Notes: generated by a model not told the origin, from the letters alone. Counted from the first letter of the stretch, positions 5,738 to 13,579 are shown. The stretch: 32,678 nt of DNA from Candidatus Staskawiczbacteria bacterium RIFOXYD1_FULL_32_13 (GCA_001820485.1 MHPU01000029.1:1-32678), one strand, 5' to 3'. Numbers and translations: made by a program.

Positions 5738-6352
5738 ATGAAACAGGAAAAATTATCAGGAGAAACAAAAGAGCTTTCACCTCAAGAGATAAGGGAATCT
5801 GTTTTAAGTTTGAAACAAGAATTAGAGTTGACAGATGAACAAGTTGAAAAATTTGTAAAGATACTCGCCTTGTGGCAATCCGTTGAGCCACCAAAAGGCA
5901 CGCGTGGTAAAAGTGGAGAAGAATTTTTTTCAAAGAAGTGGGAGGATTTTTTAAAGGGAACCGAAGAGAGGTTGAGAGAATTAGAAGAAGACAATAATTC
6001 TTCAGAAATTATATTAGAACTTAAGAACGGTACATTTAAATATGGCACAAATAATTTTTATATGGATTTTGATTCAGATGTGATGTTGAATGATGATGGT
6101 ATTCTTTCTTTGGGCAAGCTTGGACGTGGTAGTAAACCGGTTTATTTAAATTGCGAACATAACGGAGTATGGAGAGATGTTTGCAATGAAAGATTGAAAC
6201 AAGTAGTCCATTTGCTAAAAGTTGTTGATGATCGTTACCATCATGGTGGTGAGCCAGCATCAACGAATGATTCAGCACAAGAGGAAATGAAGGAAATTAT
6301 ATATGAACTTTATGAAAAATATAATATACCACCTTGGTTTTTAATGGGATAA
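5738..6352 (+). CDS. hypothetical protein, cargo between direct repeats
   Basis: A 204-residue soluble protein I do not recognise. Residues 1-90 are acidic and helical (SPQEIRESVLSLKQELELTDEQVEKFVKIL), and 90-150 look like beta strands with an NGTFKYGTNNFYMDFDSD stretch. Near the C-terminus a His-containing segment (VVDDRYHHGGE) is followed by a final amphipathic helix. No signal peptide or membrane helix is seen. It follows the 73-bp repeat after 34 bp and is 16 bp ahead of the methyltransferase-like gene, probably cotranscribed. Both genes lie between the two copies of a 42-bp direct repeat, suggesting they arrived or duplicated as a unit. Confidence 0.7.
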   Translation: MKQEKLSGETKELSPQEIRESVLSLKQELELTDEQVEKFVKILALWQSVEPPKGTRGKSGEEFFSKKWEDFLKGTEERLRELEEDNNSSEIILELKNGTFKYGTNNFYMDFDSDVMLNDDGILSLGKLGRGSKPVYLNCEHNGVWRDVCNERLKQVVHLLKVVDDRYHHGGEPASTNDSAQEEMKEIIYELYEKYNIPPWFLMG

Positions 6353-6368
6353 TTTAAAAATAAAATTT

Positions 6369-7253
6369 ATGACAGGTGAATTTCGAGAAAACTTAGGGGA
6401 TAATGAGGTAGAAGTGGTACAAGCGCTGGTAGAAGGTGAGGATAAGCCTTTTAATATAACAGAATTTTTACAACAACCAAAAGATGATTATAGTGCATTA
6501 ATTAGGCAAAATGATGTGGAGTCTGATCTAGGACATTGGGAAGGAATGTTTTTATTCACTCAACGCGATGATCATTTAGCCGAAAATTTAAACGAAAAAA
6601 CGCCAGAAAGAAAAAAAGTATTTGATTTTGTGTCGGAAAGACTTTCAGAAAAAATGCTTGTAGATTTGGGTGCGGGTAGGGATCGAGGTCGTATACAAAA
6701 TATGGCACAGAGATTGGGCGCTAAAATATATATTGGGGTTGACAAATTTTTTCCTTATAAAGAACGTGAGGAAATTAATTCTGATCAGGATTTGTCTTAT
6801 GGAGAAAAGCAAGAGGATATGCAAGTCGCTACAATTAAGGGAGATATGTTGGATTTTCTTTCAAGACTTCCCGATAATTCTGTTTGTATTACCATGAACG
6901 GAATAGATATTGATATGGTTACTTCTGAGGCATATATAAATGCTCTTGTAAAAGAAATTATTAGAGTCCTTCATCCTAGTGGGATTGCATTTGGCACAGA
7001 TTCTACCGCCCTTAGAAATATCGCGCAGGCAATTTATCTTAAAGAGGAGCTAGAATATATGGAAAAATTACGCGAAGATGATCCAGAAAAATTTAAAAAA
7101 GAATCGTGGGAGAGCTCTTATCTAGCAACTAAAGAAGCATTGTCGAAAGCTAATCAGCAGATATTAACTGATCTTGACTGTGTAGAGTTTCCCGAAGTTT
7201 TTGGAAAAGGCAGTGCCGTTGAAACTGATTTTATTACAAAAATAAGAAAGTAA
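6369..7253 (+). CDS. class I SAM-dependent methyltransferase-like protein
   Basis: A 294-residue protein with a Rossmann methyltransferase core in the middle. Motif I is MLVDLGAGRDRGRI (about 97-110), followed by the acidic end of strand 2 in IYIGVDKF, then GDMLDFLSRLPDNSVCITMNGIDID as the motif IV region, and EIIRVLHPSGIAFG as the post-motif strand common to this superfamily. About 95 residues of unknown fold precede the core and a helical tail follows. The substrate cannot be told. It lies 16 bp after its partner gene; both are bracketed by the 42-bp direct repeat. The assignment rests on motif I and the LHPSG strand only. Confidence 0.65.
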   Translation: MTGEFRENLGDNEVEVVQALVEGEDKPFNITEFLQQPKDDYSALIRQNDVESDLGHWEGMFLFTQRDDHLAENLNEKTPERKKVFDFVSERLSEKMLVDLGAGRDRGRIQNMAQRLGAKIYIGVDKFFPYKEREEINSDQDLSYGEKQEDMQVATIKGDMLDFLSRLPDNSVCITMNGIDIDMVTSEAYINALVKEIIRVLHPSGIAFGTDSTALRNIAQAIYLKEELEYMEKLREDDPEKFKKESWESSYLATKEALSKANQQILTDLDCVEFPEVFGKGSAVETDFITKIRK

Positions 7254-7292
7254 TTTACATAAAAGATAAATTAATAAATATTGTGGTATAAT
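7251..7292 (+). repeat. 42-bp direct repeat, second copy, carrying a promoter
   Basis: It matches the leuS 3' end (5585-5626) at 38 of 42 positions. Here it is noncoding and ends in TATAAT (7287-7292) with TG two bases upstream, 7 nt before the ATG of the next gene. Two substitutions relative to the leuS copy create the TGG before TATAAT. Confidence 0.8.
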
Positions 7293-7298
7293 GCAAAT

Positions 7299-7541
7299 AT
7301 GACAAAAGTAATTTTAACGCCAAAAAAAGCAGAAGAAATTCAAAAAGAAATTTTCCAAAAAATGCCATTAGAAAAGAAAATAAAAATGATTTATGATTTT
7401 TTTAAATTTGTTAAAAAGGTAACTAACAGTAATTATCATTGTGATCCTAGACGTTTGAGTAAAAAAGATTTGGAGGAAATAGGTGGGAAATATTTTATTA
7501 GTAAAGAAGATCTGCCGAAAATAAAAAGTTGGAAATTTTAG
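7299..7541 (+). CDS. hypothetical protein, predicted leaderless mRNA
   Basis: An 80-residue basic, mostly helical protein (EIQKEIFQKMPLEKKIKMIYDFFKFVKKV, then CDPRRLSKKDLEEIGG). I do not recognise it and see no membrane helix. ATG 7299 is preferred to the in-frame ATG at 7281 because the TATAAT at 7287-7292 would overlap the longer reading and places the transcription start on 7299. Before the putative cargo insertion this gene would have sat directly after leuS. Confidence 0.6.
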   Translation: MTKVILTPKKAEEIQKEIFQKMPLEKKIKMIYDFFKFVKKVTNSNYHCDPRRLSKKDLEEIGGKYFISKEDLPKIKSWKF

Positions 7542-7572
7542 AAAAATTAGTAAAGGAAACAAAAAATTAAAG

Positions 7573-7610
7573 TAAAAAAAGAGCCCCAGCGCGTTAAAAT
7601 GGTACTGGGG
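7573..7610 (-). terminator. intrinsic terminator of the 7659-7940 gene
   Basis: On the minus strand CCCCAG (7610-7605) pairs with CTGGGG (7589-7584), followed by CTC and seven T. A second hairpin (GCCACGG...CCGTGGC) lies between it and the stop codon. Confidence 0.85.
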
Positions 7611-7658
7611 TAAGCCACGAATTTATCCGTGGCACATGGTACGACGGATGGATATTCG

Positions 7659-7940
7659 CTAGAGTTGTTCAAGCTCGCTTTGTGTGGCTTCAAGCGCACT
7701 TAAAACTCTAGAGCGGACATATTCGTCAGAAGTCGGATTGGAATCCTCAATGAACAAACTCCTGGTTCTTGGCAGTGGTTTCCCAAACCGTTTCTGGATT
7801 AGTTTTTCGAGTTTGGGTCCGCTATAACAGAGCCTGACACATTTTCCACCTATTCCTGATCCTCGCCAAGGATGCCAATCGATACTAAACCCTTCTGGTA
7901 ATTCATCGCGGAGCTTTTCAAGATTGCTATCGGAAAACAT
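7659..7940 (-). CDS. orphan soluble protein, function unknown
   Basis: A 93-residue protein with no family I recognise and no membrane segment. It has a Trp/Gly-rich middle (IDWHPWRGSGIGGKCVRLCYSG) between helical ends, the last one acidic (VLSALEATQSELEQL). ACAGGAGAG lies 5 nt before the ATG, a consensus promoter lies upstream (7988-8016), and a strong terminator follows. It is GC-richer than the core genes and runs against the direction of all of them, matching csrA, 2546-2965 and 14471-14734 in style. Confidence 0.72.
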   Translation of the reverse strand: MFSDSNLEKLRDELPEGFSIDWHPWRGSGIGGKCVRLCYSGPKLEKLIQKRFGKPLPRTRSLFIEDSNPTSDEYVRSRVLSALEATQSELEQL

Positions 7941-7987
7941 CGTAACTCTCCTGTAAGAGGAAAATTTGTAACCATAAACGCATTTGG

Positions 7988-8016
7988 ATAATATAATATT
8001 AATATTTAAAAGTCAA
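7988..8016 (-). promoter_or_regulatory. promoter of the 7659-7940 gene
   Basis: On the minus strand TTGACT (8016-8011), 17 nt, TATTAT (7993-7988). Predicted start near 7981, giving a leader of about 40 nt with a good ribosome binding site. Confidence 0.7.
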
Positions 8017-8022
8017 TATTTT

Positions 8023-9720
8023 ATGGAAAACAAAAAATCAAATTTAAAATGTGAGGTTTTGATGGGAAATGAAGCAATTGTTCAGGGGGCTTTGGAAGCT
8101 GGGGTGGATTTTGTGACTATGTATCCGGGTTGCCCAAGCGCAGAAATTGGGGACGAGTTTGGAAAAATTGCCAAAGATTATGGGATTTATTATGAAATTT
8201 CTACAAATGAAAAAGTGGCTTTAGAATCTGCAGTGGGTGCTAGTTTTTCGGGATTGAAAAGCTTGGTAGCAATGAAAAATTTTGGAGTGAATGTATGCTC
8301 TGAAGTTTTATTACCTTTGCTATATACAGGCACAAAAGGAGCAATGGTAATTGTGGTTGGGGATGACCCTGGATGTTGGTCTTCTGCCCAAACAGAAGAA
8401 AATTCTAGAGCATTTTCTTTGATGGCTCATATTCCAACATTGGAACCAGCTGATGCTCAAGAGTGTAGAGATTTTGTAAAACTTGGTTTTGAAATTTCAG
8501 AAAAATTTAATATTCCTGTAATGGTAAGAACCACAATAAGAGTAGCTCATCAAAGAGCACCCGTATCATTTGAAATTCCAAATCACAAATCACAAATCAC
8601 AAATGGAAAGTTTGAGAAAAATTTTCATCAGTATGTAACTTTGCCTCCAAGAGTTTTGGAAATGAAAAAAGAGCTTTTAGAAAAAACAGAAAAAATTAGA
8701 GCATATTTGGAAAAAAGTAAAATTAATTTTGAAAATAAAAAATCAAAAAATAATAAGCTTGGTATTATTGTTTCTGGAATTTCTTATTTGCATACAATGC
8801 AGGTAGTTGAAGAAATGAATCTGAATTTATCAGTTTTAAAAATTTCATCTTTTTATCCTTTACCAAAAAAGAAAATTGCAGATTTTATTAAAAGATTTAA
8901 ACAAGTTTTAGTTATAGAAGAATTAGAACCATATTTAGAAAGAGAAATAAAAATAATTGCTAATGAAAATGGAATTAAAACCAAAATAATTGGTAAAGAA
9001 ATCTTACCAGAAATCGGCGAGCTTAATGTTGGACTAATTGAAAATGCAATCGCTAAAGTTTTAGGTTTGAAAATTAAGAAATTGGGAAATTCATTGAAAG
9101 AGATCCCTGCGGGGAGCAAGCTTGAAAATTTAAAATTGGAAATTCCGAGGCGAACACCTCGGTTATGTGATGGATGTCCTTATTGGTTTGCTTTGCCTGT
9201 AATTAAAAGATTGGCTCCAGAAAATGTAGTGTGGGGTGGGGATATTGGGTGCAATATGATGACAGGTTTAGCCCCACATAATATGCAAGATTATTTGTTC
9301 TGTATGGGTTCTTCTATAGGTATTGGGCATGGAGTTAGCAAAGCAACTGGTAAGAATAATAAAGCAATTACAATTATGGGAGATGGTACATTTTTTCATT
9401 CGGGAATGGTTGGTTTGATAAACGCGGTTTACAATAAATCAAATCCTTTGATGATTATTTTAGATAACAGAATTACAGCTATGACAGGTCACCAACAAAA
9501 CCCTGGAATGGGTTTAAATGGCATGTGGCAAAGTGCCCCAGAAATGAATATTGAAGAAATTGTAAAAGCTTTGGGAGTTAAAAATGTAAAAACTTTAGAT
9601 CAAGGAAATCATGGCGAATTAGAAGCTGTAATGAAAGAATTTTTAACAAAAGATGATGTGAGCGTGATTATTTGCAAACGCATCTGCGCCATTTTGGATC
9701 GCAGACAGAAAAAGAATTAA
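8023..9720 (+). CDS. iorA: indolepyruvate/2-oxoacid:ferredoxin oxidoreductase, alpha-type subunit
   Basis: A thiamine-diphosphate enzyme subunit of 565 residues that oxidatively decarboxylates a 2-oxoacid to an acyl-CoA with ferredoxin. The N-terminal pyrimidine-binding domain starts MGNEAIVQGALEAGVDFVTM with PGCPSAEIGDEF. A linker domain follows, then RLCDGCPYW (about 381) and the diphosphate-binding motif MGDGTFFHSG (453-462) with ILDNRITAMTGHQQNPG. IorA normally ends with a two-cluster ferredoxin domain; here the protein stops soon after VSVIICKRICAIL, so that domain is missing. A heptanucleotide insert (NHKSQITNGK) is present. ATG 8023 is preferred to a TTG at 7984 because homology starts there. 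The beta subunit follows. The substrate is not determined; iorA is a family label. Confidence 0.85.
   Translation: MENKKSNLKCEVLMGNEAIVQGALEAGVDFVTMYPGCPSAEIGDEFGKIAKDYGIYYEISTNEKVALESAVGASFSGLKSLVAMKNFGVNVCSEVLLPLLYTGTKGAMVIVVGDDPGCWSSAQTEENSRAFSLMAHIPTLEPADAQECRDFVKLGFEISEKFNIPVMVRTTIRVAHQRAPVSFEIPNHKSQITNGKFEKNFHQYVTLPPRVLEMKKELLEKTEKIRAYLEKSKINFENKKSKNNKLGIIVSGISYLHTMQVVEEMNLNLSVLKISSFYPLPKKKIADFIKRFKQVLVIEELEPYLEREIKIIANENGIKTKIIGKEILPEIGELNVGLIENAIAKVLGLKIKKLGNSLKEIPAGSKLENLKLEIPRRTPRLCDGCPYWFALPVIKRLAPENVVWGGDIGCNMMTGLAPHNMQDYLFCMGSSIGIGHGVSKATGKNNKAITIMGDGTFFHSGMVGLINAVYNKSNPLMIILDNRITAMTGHQQNPGMGLNGMWQSAPEMNIEEIVKALGVKNVKTLDQGNHGELEAVMKEFLTKDDVSVIICKRICAILDRRQKKN
8582..8602 (+). repeat. 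in-frame heptanucleotide repeat (ATCACAA)x3
   Basis: Three tandem copies of the same 7-bp unit that occurs four times in tatD, here read as NHKSQITN. Confidence 0.88.
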
Positions 9721-9739
9721 TTTTTCAATTTTTAAATTT

Positions 9740-9856
9740 ATGTCTACAAAATATCCTAATGCAGGACCATTTGATACAAAGGATTTAATTATAGCAATAT
9801 TAATTATATTTGGAATTCCTTTATTATTAATTATTTGGTCAGCATTTTTAAGATAA
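9740..9856 (+). CDS. 38-residue single-helix membrane peptide between iorA and iorB
   Basis: An ATG at 9740 opens a 38-codon frame ending TAA at 9856. The first 15 residues are polar (MSTKYPNAGPFDTKD), the next 19 are strongly hydrophobic (LIIAILIIFGIPLLLIIWS), and it ends AFLR. It starts 19 bp after the alpha subunit stop and ends 28 bp before the beta subunit, so it fits the operon spacing. A charged N-terminus followed by one clean helix is unlikely by chance in a gap this size. It could anchor the oxidoreductase to the membrane. That role is inferred, and I know of no named family. Confidence 0.6.
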   Translation: MSTKYPNAGPFDTKDLIIAILIIFGIPLLLIIWSAFLR

Positions 9857-9884
9857 AAATTTCTAAAATAAATATTCAAAAAAT

Positions 9885-10478
9885 ATGAAACAAAATTACA
9901 ATATATTAATAACAGGGGTTGGGGGGCAGGGGTTGGTAACTTTGGTGGATGTGCTTACTAAAGCTATTTTGGCTGATGGTAAAGATGTAAAAAGTTCAGA
10001 GCTTCATGGACTCAGCCAAAGAGGCGGAGCTGTGGCAGTGTATGTTAGCATGAGCATACATACTAACCCTGAGCGAAGTCGAAGGGTATACTCACCGTTG
10101 TTTAAAAAAGGTGATGCTGATTTAGTTTTGGGTTTAGATTTGCTTGAAGGTCTGCGTGCTTGTGATTTTGCAAACAAAGAAACCAAATTAATAATTAATG
10201 ATTATTTATTGCCATTTATTGGAGTGATGCCAAAAGAAGAAATTGAAAAAAAATTGCAAGAAATTGGAAAAAATAACTTATATTTTATTGAAGCTTCTAA
10301 AATTTGCAAAGAAAAAATGCAAAGAGAAATATTAGCTACAATGTATTTATTAGGCTATGCTGTATTTAATAAACATTTAGATATTAAACCAGAATCTGTA
10401 ATTAGTGCGATAAATAAGGCAATACCAGAGAAATATCGGAAGATGAACTTGCAGGCTTTCGAACTCGCGAGGTCCTAA
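9885..10478 (+). CDS. iorB: indolepyruvate/2-oxoacid:ferredoxin oxidoreductase, beta-type subunit
   Basis: A 197-residue IorB/gamma-type subunit. The start NILITGVGGQGLVTLVDVLTKA is the nucleotide-binding glycine loop of the pyruvate ferredoxin oxidoreductase gamma domain. SSELHGLSQRGGAVAVYV is the highly conserved family signature, and GDADLVLGLDLLEGLR follows. Between VYV and YSPLFKKG an insert of about 12 residues, MSIHTNPERSRR, corresponds to a palindromic repeat; without it the sequence reads as a normal family member. It should pair with the alpha subunit upstream. Ferredoxin itself is not encoded in the window. Confidence 0.9.
   Translation: MKQNYNILITGVGGQGLVTLVDVLTKAILADGKDVKSSELHGLSQRGGAVAVYVSMSIHTNPERSRRVYSPLFKKGDADLVLGLDLLEGLRACDFANKETKLIINDYLLPFIGVMPKEEIEKKLQEIGKNNLYFIEASKICKEKMQREILATMYLLGYAVFNKHLDIKPESVISAINKAIPEKYRKMNLQAFELARS
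10066..10087 (+). repeat. in-frame interspersed element in iorB
   Basis: ACCCT (10066-10070) and AGGGT (10083-10087) flank GAGCGAAGTCGA; read as NPERSRR. It is the reverse-complement relative of the leuS element at 3187. The preceding stretch also has TGTATG/CATACA arms. Confidence 0.82.
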
Positions 10479-10484
10479 CATTAG

Positions 10485-10557
10485 TGTTATTCCCGCAAAA
10501 GCGGGAATCCAGAGTGCGTGCACTTAATTCTGGATTCCCAATCAAGTTGGGAATGAC
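10485..10557. repeat. 73-bp interspersed repeat, copy B
   Basis: Same 73-bp length and three-hairpin plan as 5631-5703, with most differences in the middle hairpin. It ends 2 bp before the ATG at 10560, so it fills the whole gap between iorB and the nucleotidyltransferase gene. Confidence 0.92.
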
Positions 10558-10559
10558 AA

Positions 10560-11324
10560 ATGACTATGATAAAAAAAGTTGTTGTTTCAGCAGCGGGGCA
10601 GGGCACAAGAATGCTTGAGCTTTCAAAAGAAAAATCAAAGCATTTAATTTGTATAAATGATAAGCCATTTTTGGCGTATTTGATGGATAATATTTTACTT
10701 GCAGGATATACAGAAATTCTTTTGGTAGTGGGTTTTCACTCAGAACTAATGGGTGAGTTTAAAAATAATTATTTAAATTCTGTGGAAAAAATAGGAATAG
10801 ATAGAAATAAAATTAAAATAGAAATAATAAATCAGCATGAAATTTTGGGACCAAAAGATGTAGCTTATGGAACTGCCTGCCCCATAAAATGTGCAAAAGA
10901 TTTTATTGGCAATGAAAACTTTTTATCTTTGGCAGGTGACAATTTTTATTCCGTGGAAGATTTAAAGCTAATGAATATCGATGATAAATACAATTATGTT
11001 GCAGGTTGCCAAAACGAACATCCTGAAAGATTTGGAGTCCTTGTAAAAGACGGGGACGACTTTTTGGAAAAAATTATTGAAAAGCCAAAAGAATTTATAG
11101 GAAACTTAATTAATATAAGTTTTTATAAGTTTACTCCAGAAATTTTTGATGTGGTAAATAAAATTGAAAAATCTGTTAGAGGAGAGTATGAAATTACTGA
11201 TGCAGTTTCTCTTTCGGCTCGAGAAAAAAAAGTAAAAATTAAAAAAATTAATGACTTTTGGATGGACTTTGGTAGACCAGAAGATATTGAAAAAATGAAA
11301 GAAATTCTTAAAAAATGCAAATAA
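10560..11324 (+). CDS. sugar-phosphate nucleotidyltransferase
   Basis: A 254-residue enzyme of the NTP-transferase family, which joins a sugar 1-phosphate to a nucleoside triphosphate to give an NDP-sugar. The N-terminal nucleotide-binding loop VVVSAAGQGTRML is clear, followed by KPFLAYLMDNILLAGYTEILLVVG. LAGDNFY is the Asp-containing strand that binds sugar and metal, EKPKEF is the family EKP motif, and DFWMDFGRPEDI ends the core. Substrate (glucose or mannose, UTP, dTTP or GTP) cannot be read from the motifs. The ATG at 10566 is an equally plausible start. Its end overlaps the next gene by 10 bp. Confidence 0.85.
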   Translation: MTMIKKVVVSAAGQGTRMLELSKEKSKHLICINDKPFLAYLMDNILLAGYTEILLVVGFHSELMGEFKNNYLNSVEKIGIDRNKIKIEIINQHEILGPKDVAYGTACPIKCAKDFIGNENFLSLAGDNFYSVEDLKLMNIDDKYNYVAGCQNEHPERFGVLVKDGDDFLEKIIEKPKEFIGNLINISFYKFTPEIFDVVNKIEKSVRGEYEITDAVSLSAREKKVKIKKINDFWMDFGRPEDIEKMKEILKKCK

Positions 11325-11932
11325 TAAAACCAACAAAACAAAATATTTCTATTGTAGTTGATGTGCTAAATAGATCTGGAATTGTAATTTGCCCAACTGA
11401 TACTGTTTATGGTTTTTTGGCATTAGCTGAAAATAAAAAAGCAGTAGATAAAATATTTAAAATAAAAAAAAGGTTAAAATCAAAAACTTTGCCTGTTTTT
11501 ATAAATAGTATAAAAATGGCAAAAGAACTGGCTGAAATTTTAGTAGAGCAAGAAAGGATTTTAAAAGATAAATGGCCTGGAAAATATACATTTATTTTGA
11601 AATTACGCGTGCCGTCATTGCGAGGAGCGAAAGCGACGAAGCAATCTCAGAGATTATCAAAACTTTGTATTGGTGGTGATGGGGTTGTGGCTTTGAGAAT
11701 TCCCAAGTATAAATTTCTAAATGATTTGCTAAAAATAATTGGCAAACCATTGGTTCAGACTTCAGTAAATATTTCTGGCAAGCCACCTATAAATAAAATT
11801 TCAGAAATTATTGAAGTTTTTGGTAAAAGTAAAAACATAGACATAATAATAGATGCCGGCATTCTGAAAAATCCCAAACAATCACGCATAATTGATTTGA
11901 CTGGCAAAAAAAAGAAAATAATAAGAAAATGA
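11315..11932 (+). CDS. tsaC: L-threonylcarbamoyladenylate synthase (Sua5/YrdC/TsaC family)
   Basis: A 205-residue enzyme that makes threonylcarbamoyl-AMP from threonine, bicarbonate and ATP, the first step of t6A synthesis at position 37 of ANN-decoding tRNAs. Family motifs are VICPTDTVYGF (about 25-35), the Lys/Arg site KIKKRLKSKTLPVFI, WPGKYTFIL, VALRIPKY, PLVQTSVNISG and SRIIDLTG. A repeat element between TFILKLR and the RIP motif adds PSLRGAKATKQSQ (100-112), where the usual family has only a few residues. It overlaps its upstream neighbour by 10 bp and ybeY by 4 bp (ATGA), so it is in one transcript. Confidence 0.92.
   Translation: MQIIKPTKQNISIVVDVLNRSGIVICPTDTVYGFLALAENKKAVDKIFKIKKRLKSKTLPVFINSIKMAKELAEILVEQERILKDKWPGKYTFILKLRVPSLRGAKATKQSQRLSKLCIGGDGVVALRIPKYKFLNDLLKIIGKPLVQTSVNISGKPPINKISEIIEVFGKSKNIDIIIDAGILKNPKQSRIIDLTGKKKKIIRK
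11614..11648 (+). repeat. in-frame interspersed element in tsaC
   Basis: GC-rich stretch starting GTCATTGCGAGGAGCG and ending GAAGCAATCTC, read as SLRGAKATKQS. The ends ATTGC and GCAAT are inverted. This matches a repeat I recall from many bacterial genomes with the same reading frame. Confidence 0.8.
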
Positions 11933-12333
11933 TTGATATAAATAATACAACAAAATCTGCTGTGGATAAAAAGTTATTCACAGGGCTTGCAAAAATAATT
12001 TTAAAAGGCGAAAATAAACAAATAGATTTGTCTGTTGCTTTTATTTCGCCAAAAGAAATAAAAAAGGTAAATAAAAAATATCGCAATAAAAATAAACCAA
12101 CAGATGTTTTAGCTTTTGAGAGGATTTTAAAAATTTCTAATTTAGCTGAAGTTGTAATTTGTTCTGAAGTTGCAAAAGAGAATGCAAAAAAATTTGGTAA
12201 TACTTTTAAAAAAGAATTGCTTAAAGTATTTATTCATGGCGTTTTACATGTTTGCGGATATGATCATGAAAAATCTAAGAGAGAAGCAAAAATAATGGAA
12301 GAAAAAGAAAATTTTTATTTATCAAAAATTTAA
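11929..12333 (+). CDS. ybeY: endoribonuclease YbeY
   Basis: A 134-residue zinc endoribonuclease for 16S rRNA 3' maturation and ribosome quality control. The zinc motif HGVLHVCGYDH places His 103, His 107 and His 113. The preceding NKPTDVLAFE is the conserved family segment (usually TDVLSFP). The start overlaps the tsaC stop in an ATGA, which fits translational coupling. Only 4 bp separate it from ftsA. Confidence 0.95.
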   Translation: MIDINNTTKSAVDKKLFTGLAKIILKGENKQIDLSVAFISPKEIKKVNKKYRNKNKPTDVLAFERILKISNLAEVVICSEVAKENAKKFGNTFKKELLKVFIHGVLHVCGYDHEKSKREAKIMEEKENFYLSKI

Positions 12334-12337
12334 AATT

Positions 12338-13579
12338 ATGGCAAAGGGTCATATTATTGCCGGATTAGATATCGGCACAAATACAATTAAACTTCTGGTA
12401 ATACAAAAAAGAAACAAAGAGTGGGAAGTTTTGTCATACCAAGAAATGCCATCTTTTGGTTTAAGAAAAGGTGCTGTTGTTGACGCAGGGGAAGTTTCTA
12501 AAAATATACAAACATTGTTATCTGAAACTGAAAAAAATTCTTCAAAAAAAATTACTTCTGTTTTTGTGAATATTGGTGGAAATCATATTTATATAACTCC
12601 ATCAGATGGAATTATTTCTGTATCAAGAGCTAATCAAATAATTTCGCAAGAAGATATTGATAGGGTTTTGCAAGCTACAAGAGCAATTAATATACCGCAA
12701 AATGAAGAAGTTTTAGATGTTTTTCCAAAAGAATTTATAATTGATGATCAAAAAGGTATAAAACAACCTTTGGGACTTCGAGGCATAAGACTAGAAGCGA
12801 AAGTTTTATTGTTATGTGTTTTTTCTCCATATTTTATTAATTTGACTCAAGCTGTTTTAAATTCCAAACTTCATATTGATGATATTGTGCCTTCGCCTTT
12901 GGCGGCTTCTGAAGCTGTTTTAACTCGAGAGCAAAAGGAACTGGGAGTAGCTTTAATTGATATTGGAGCCTCTACTACAAGTTTGGCTGTTTTTGAAGAA
13001 GGTAATTTATTGCATTTGGCTGTTTTCCCAATTGGATCAGCTAATATTACAAATGACATTGCTATTGGTTTAAAAACTGAAATATTTGTAGCTGAATCAA
13101 TTAAAAAACAATATGGATCTTGTATGTTAGTTAAACAAGATAAAGAAAAGAAAGATGAAAAAATTAATATTGAAAAAAAGAAAATAGAAATTATTGAAAA
13201 TTCATCAGTCGTAAGTTTTACTAGAAAAGATTTAGTAGATATTATTGAGCCAAGAGTTTCGGAAATTTTAGATTTAATTTTAAAAGAGTTAAAGAAAATT
13301 GGCAGGCAGGAATTGTTACCTTGTGGAATTGTTTTGACAGGTGGGGGAGCAAAAATTTCTAAAATAAAAGAATTAACAAAAGAGCAATTAAAGTTACCTG
13401 TGCAGATAGGAAAGATAAAAAACATTTTAGGGTTAGATGAAGATACAGCTTTAGCTACTGTAGCAGGTCTTGTTCTAAGTTCAGCAGTTATGGATGAGAC
13501 TGATAAAGAAGGTCTATCTGGGGTTTTGAAAGGATTTTGGTCTAAAATAAAAAAAATGCTTAAAGTTCTTGTCCCATAA
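12338..13579 (+). CDS. ftsA: cell division protein FtsA
   Basis: A 413-residue actin-fold ATPase that tethers FtsZ filaments to the inner face of the membrane. IIAGLDIGTNTIKLLV (residues 6-21) is the phosphate 1 loop. The FtsA-specific 1C subdomain lies around residues 85-165 (FVNIGGNHIYI, SQEDIDRVL). VALIDIGASTTSLAVFEEG is phosphate 2, and GIVLTGGGAKISKIKEL is the adenosine motif. The C-terminal GFWSKIKKMLKVLVP is an amphipathic membrane-targeting helix. A Lys-rich low-complexity loop (about 268-290) is inserted in the middle. Its natural partner ftsZ follows only after 1.3 kb, because a PaaX/Cas2-like unit and a zinc-ribbon gene lie between. Confidence 0.96.
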   Translation: MAKGHIIAGLDIGTNTIKLLVIQKRNKEWEVLSYQEMPSFGLRKGAVVDAGEVSKNIQTLLSETEKNSSKKITSVFVNIGGNHIYITPSDGIISVSRANQIISQEDIDRVLQATRAINIPQNEEVLDVFPKEFIIDDQKGIKQPLGLRGIRLEAKVLLLCVFSPYFINLTQAVLNSKLHIDDIVPSPLAASEAVLTREQKELGVALIDIGASTTSLAVFEEGNLLHLAVFPIGSANITNDIAIGLKTEIFVAESIKKQYGSCMLVKQDKEKKDEKINIEKKKIEIIENSSVVSFTRKDLVDIIEPRVSEILDLILKELKKIGRQELLPCGIVLTGGGAKISKIKELTKEQLKLPVQIGKIKNILGLDEDTALATVAGLVLSSAVMDETDKEGLSGVLKGFWSKIKKMLKVLVP

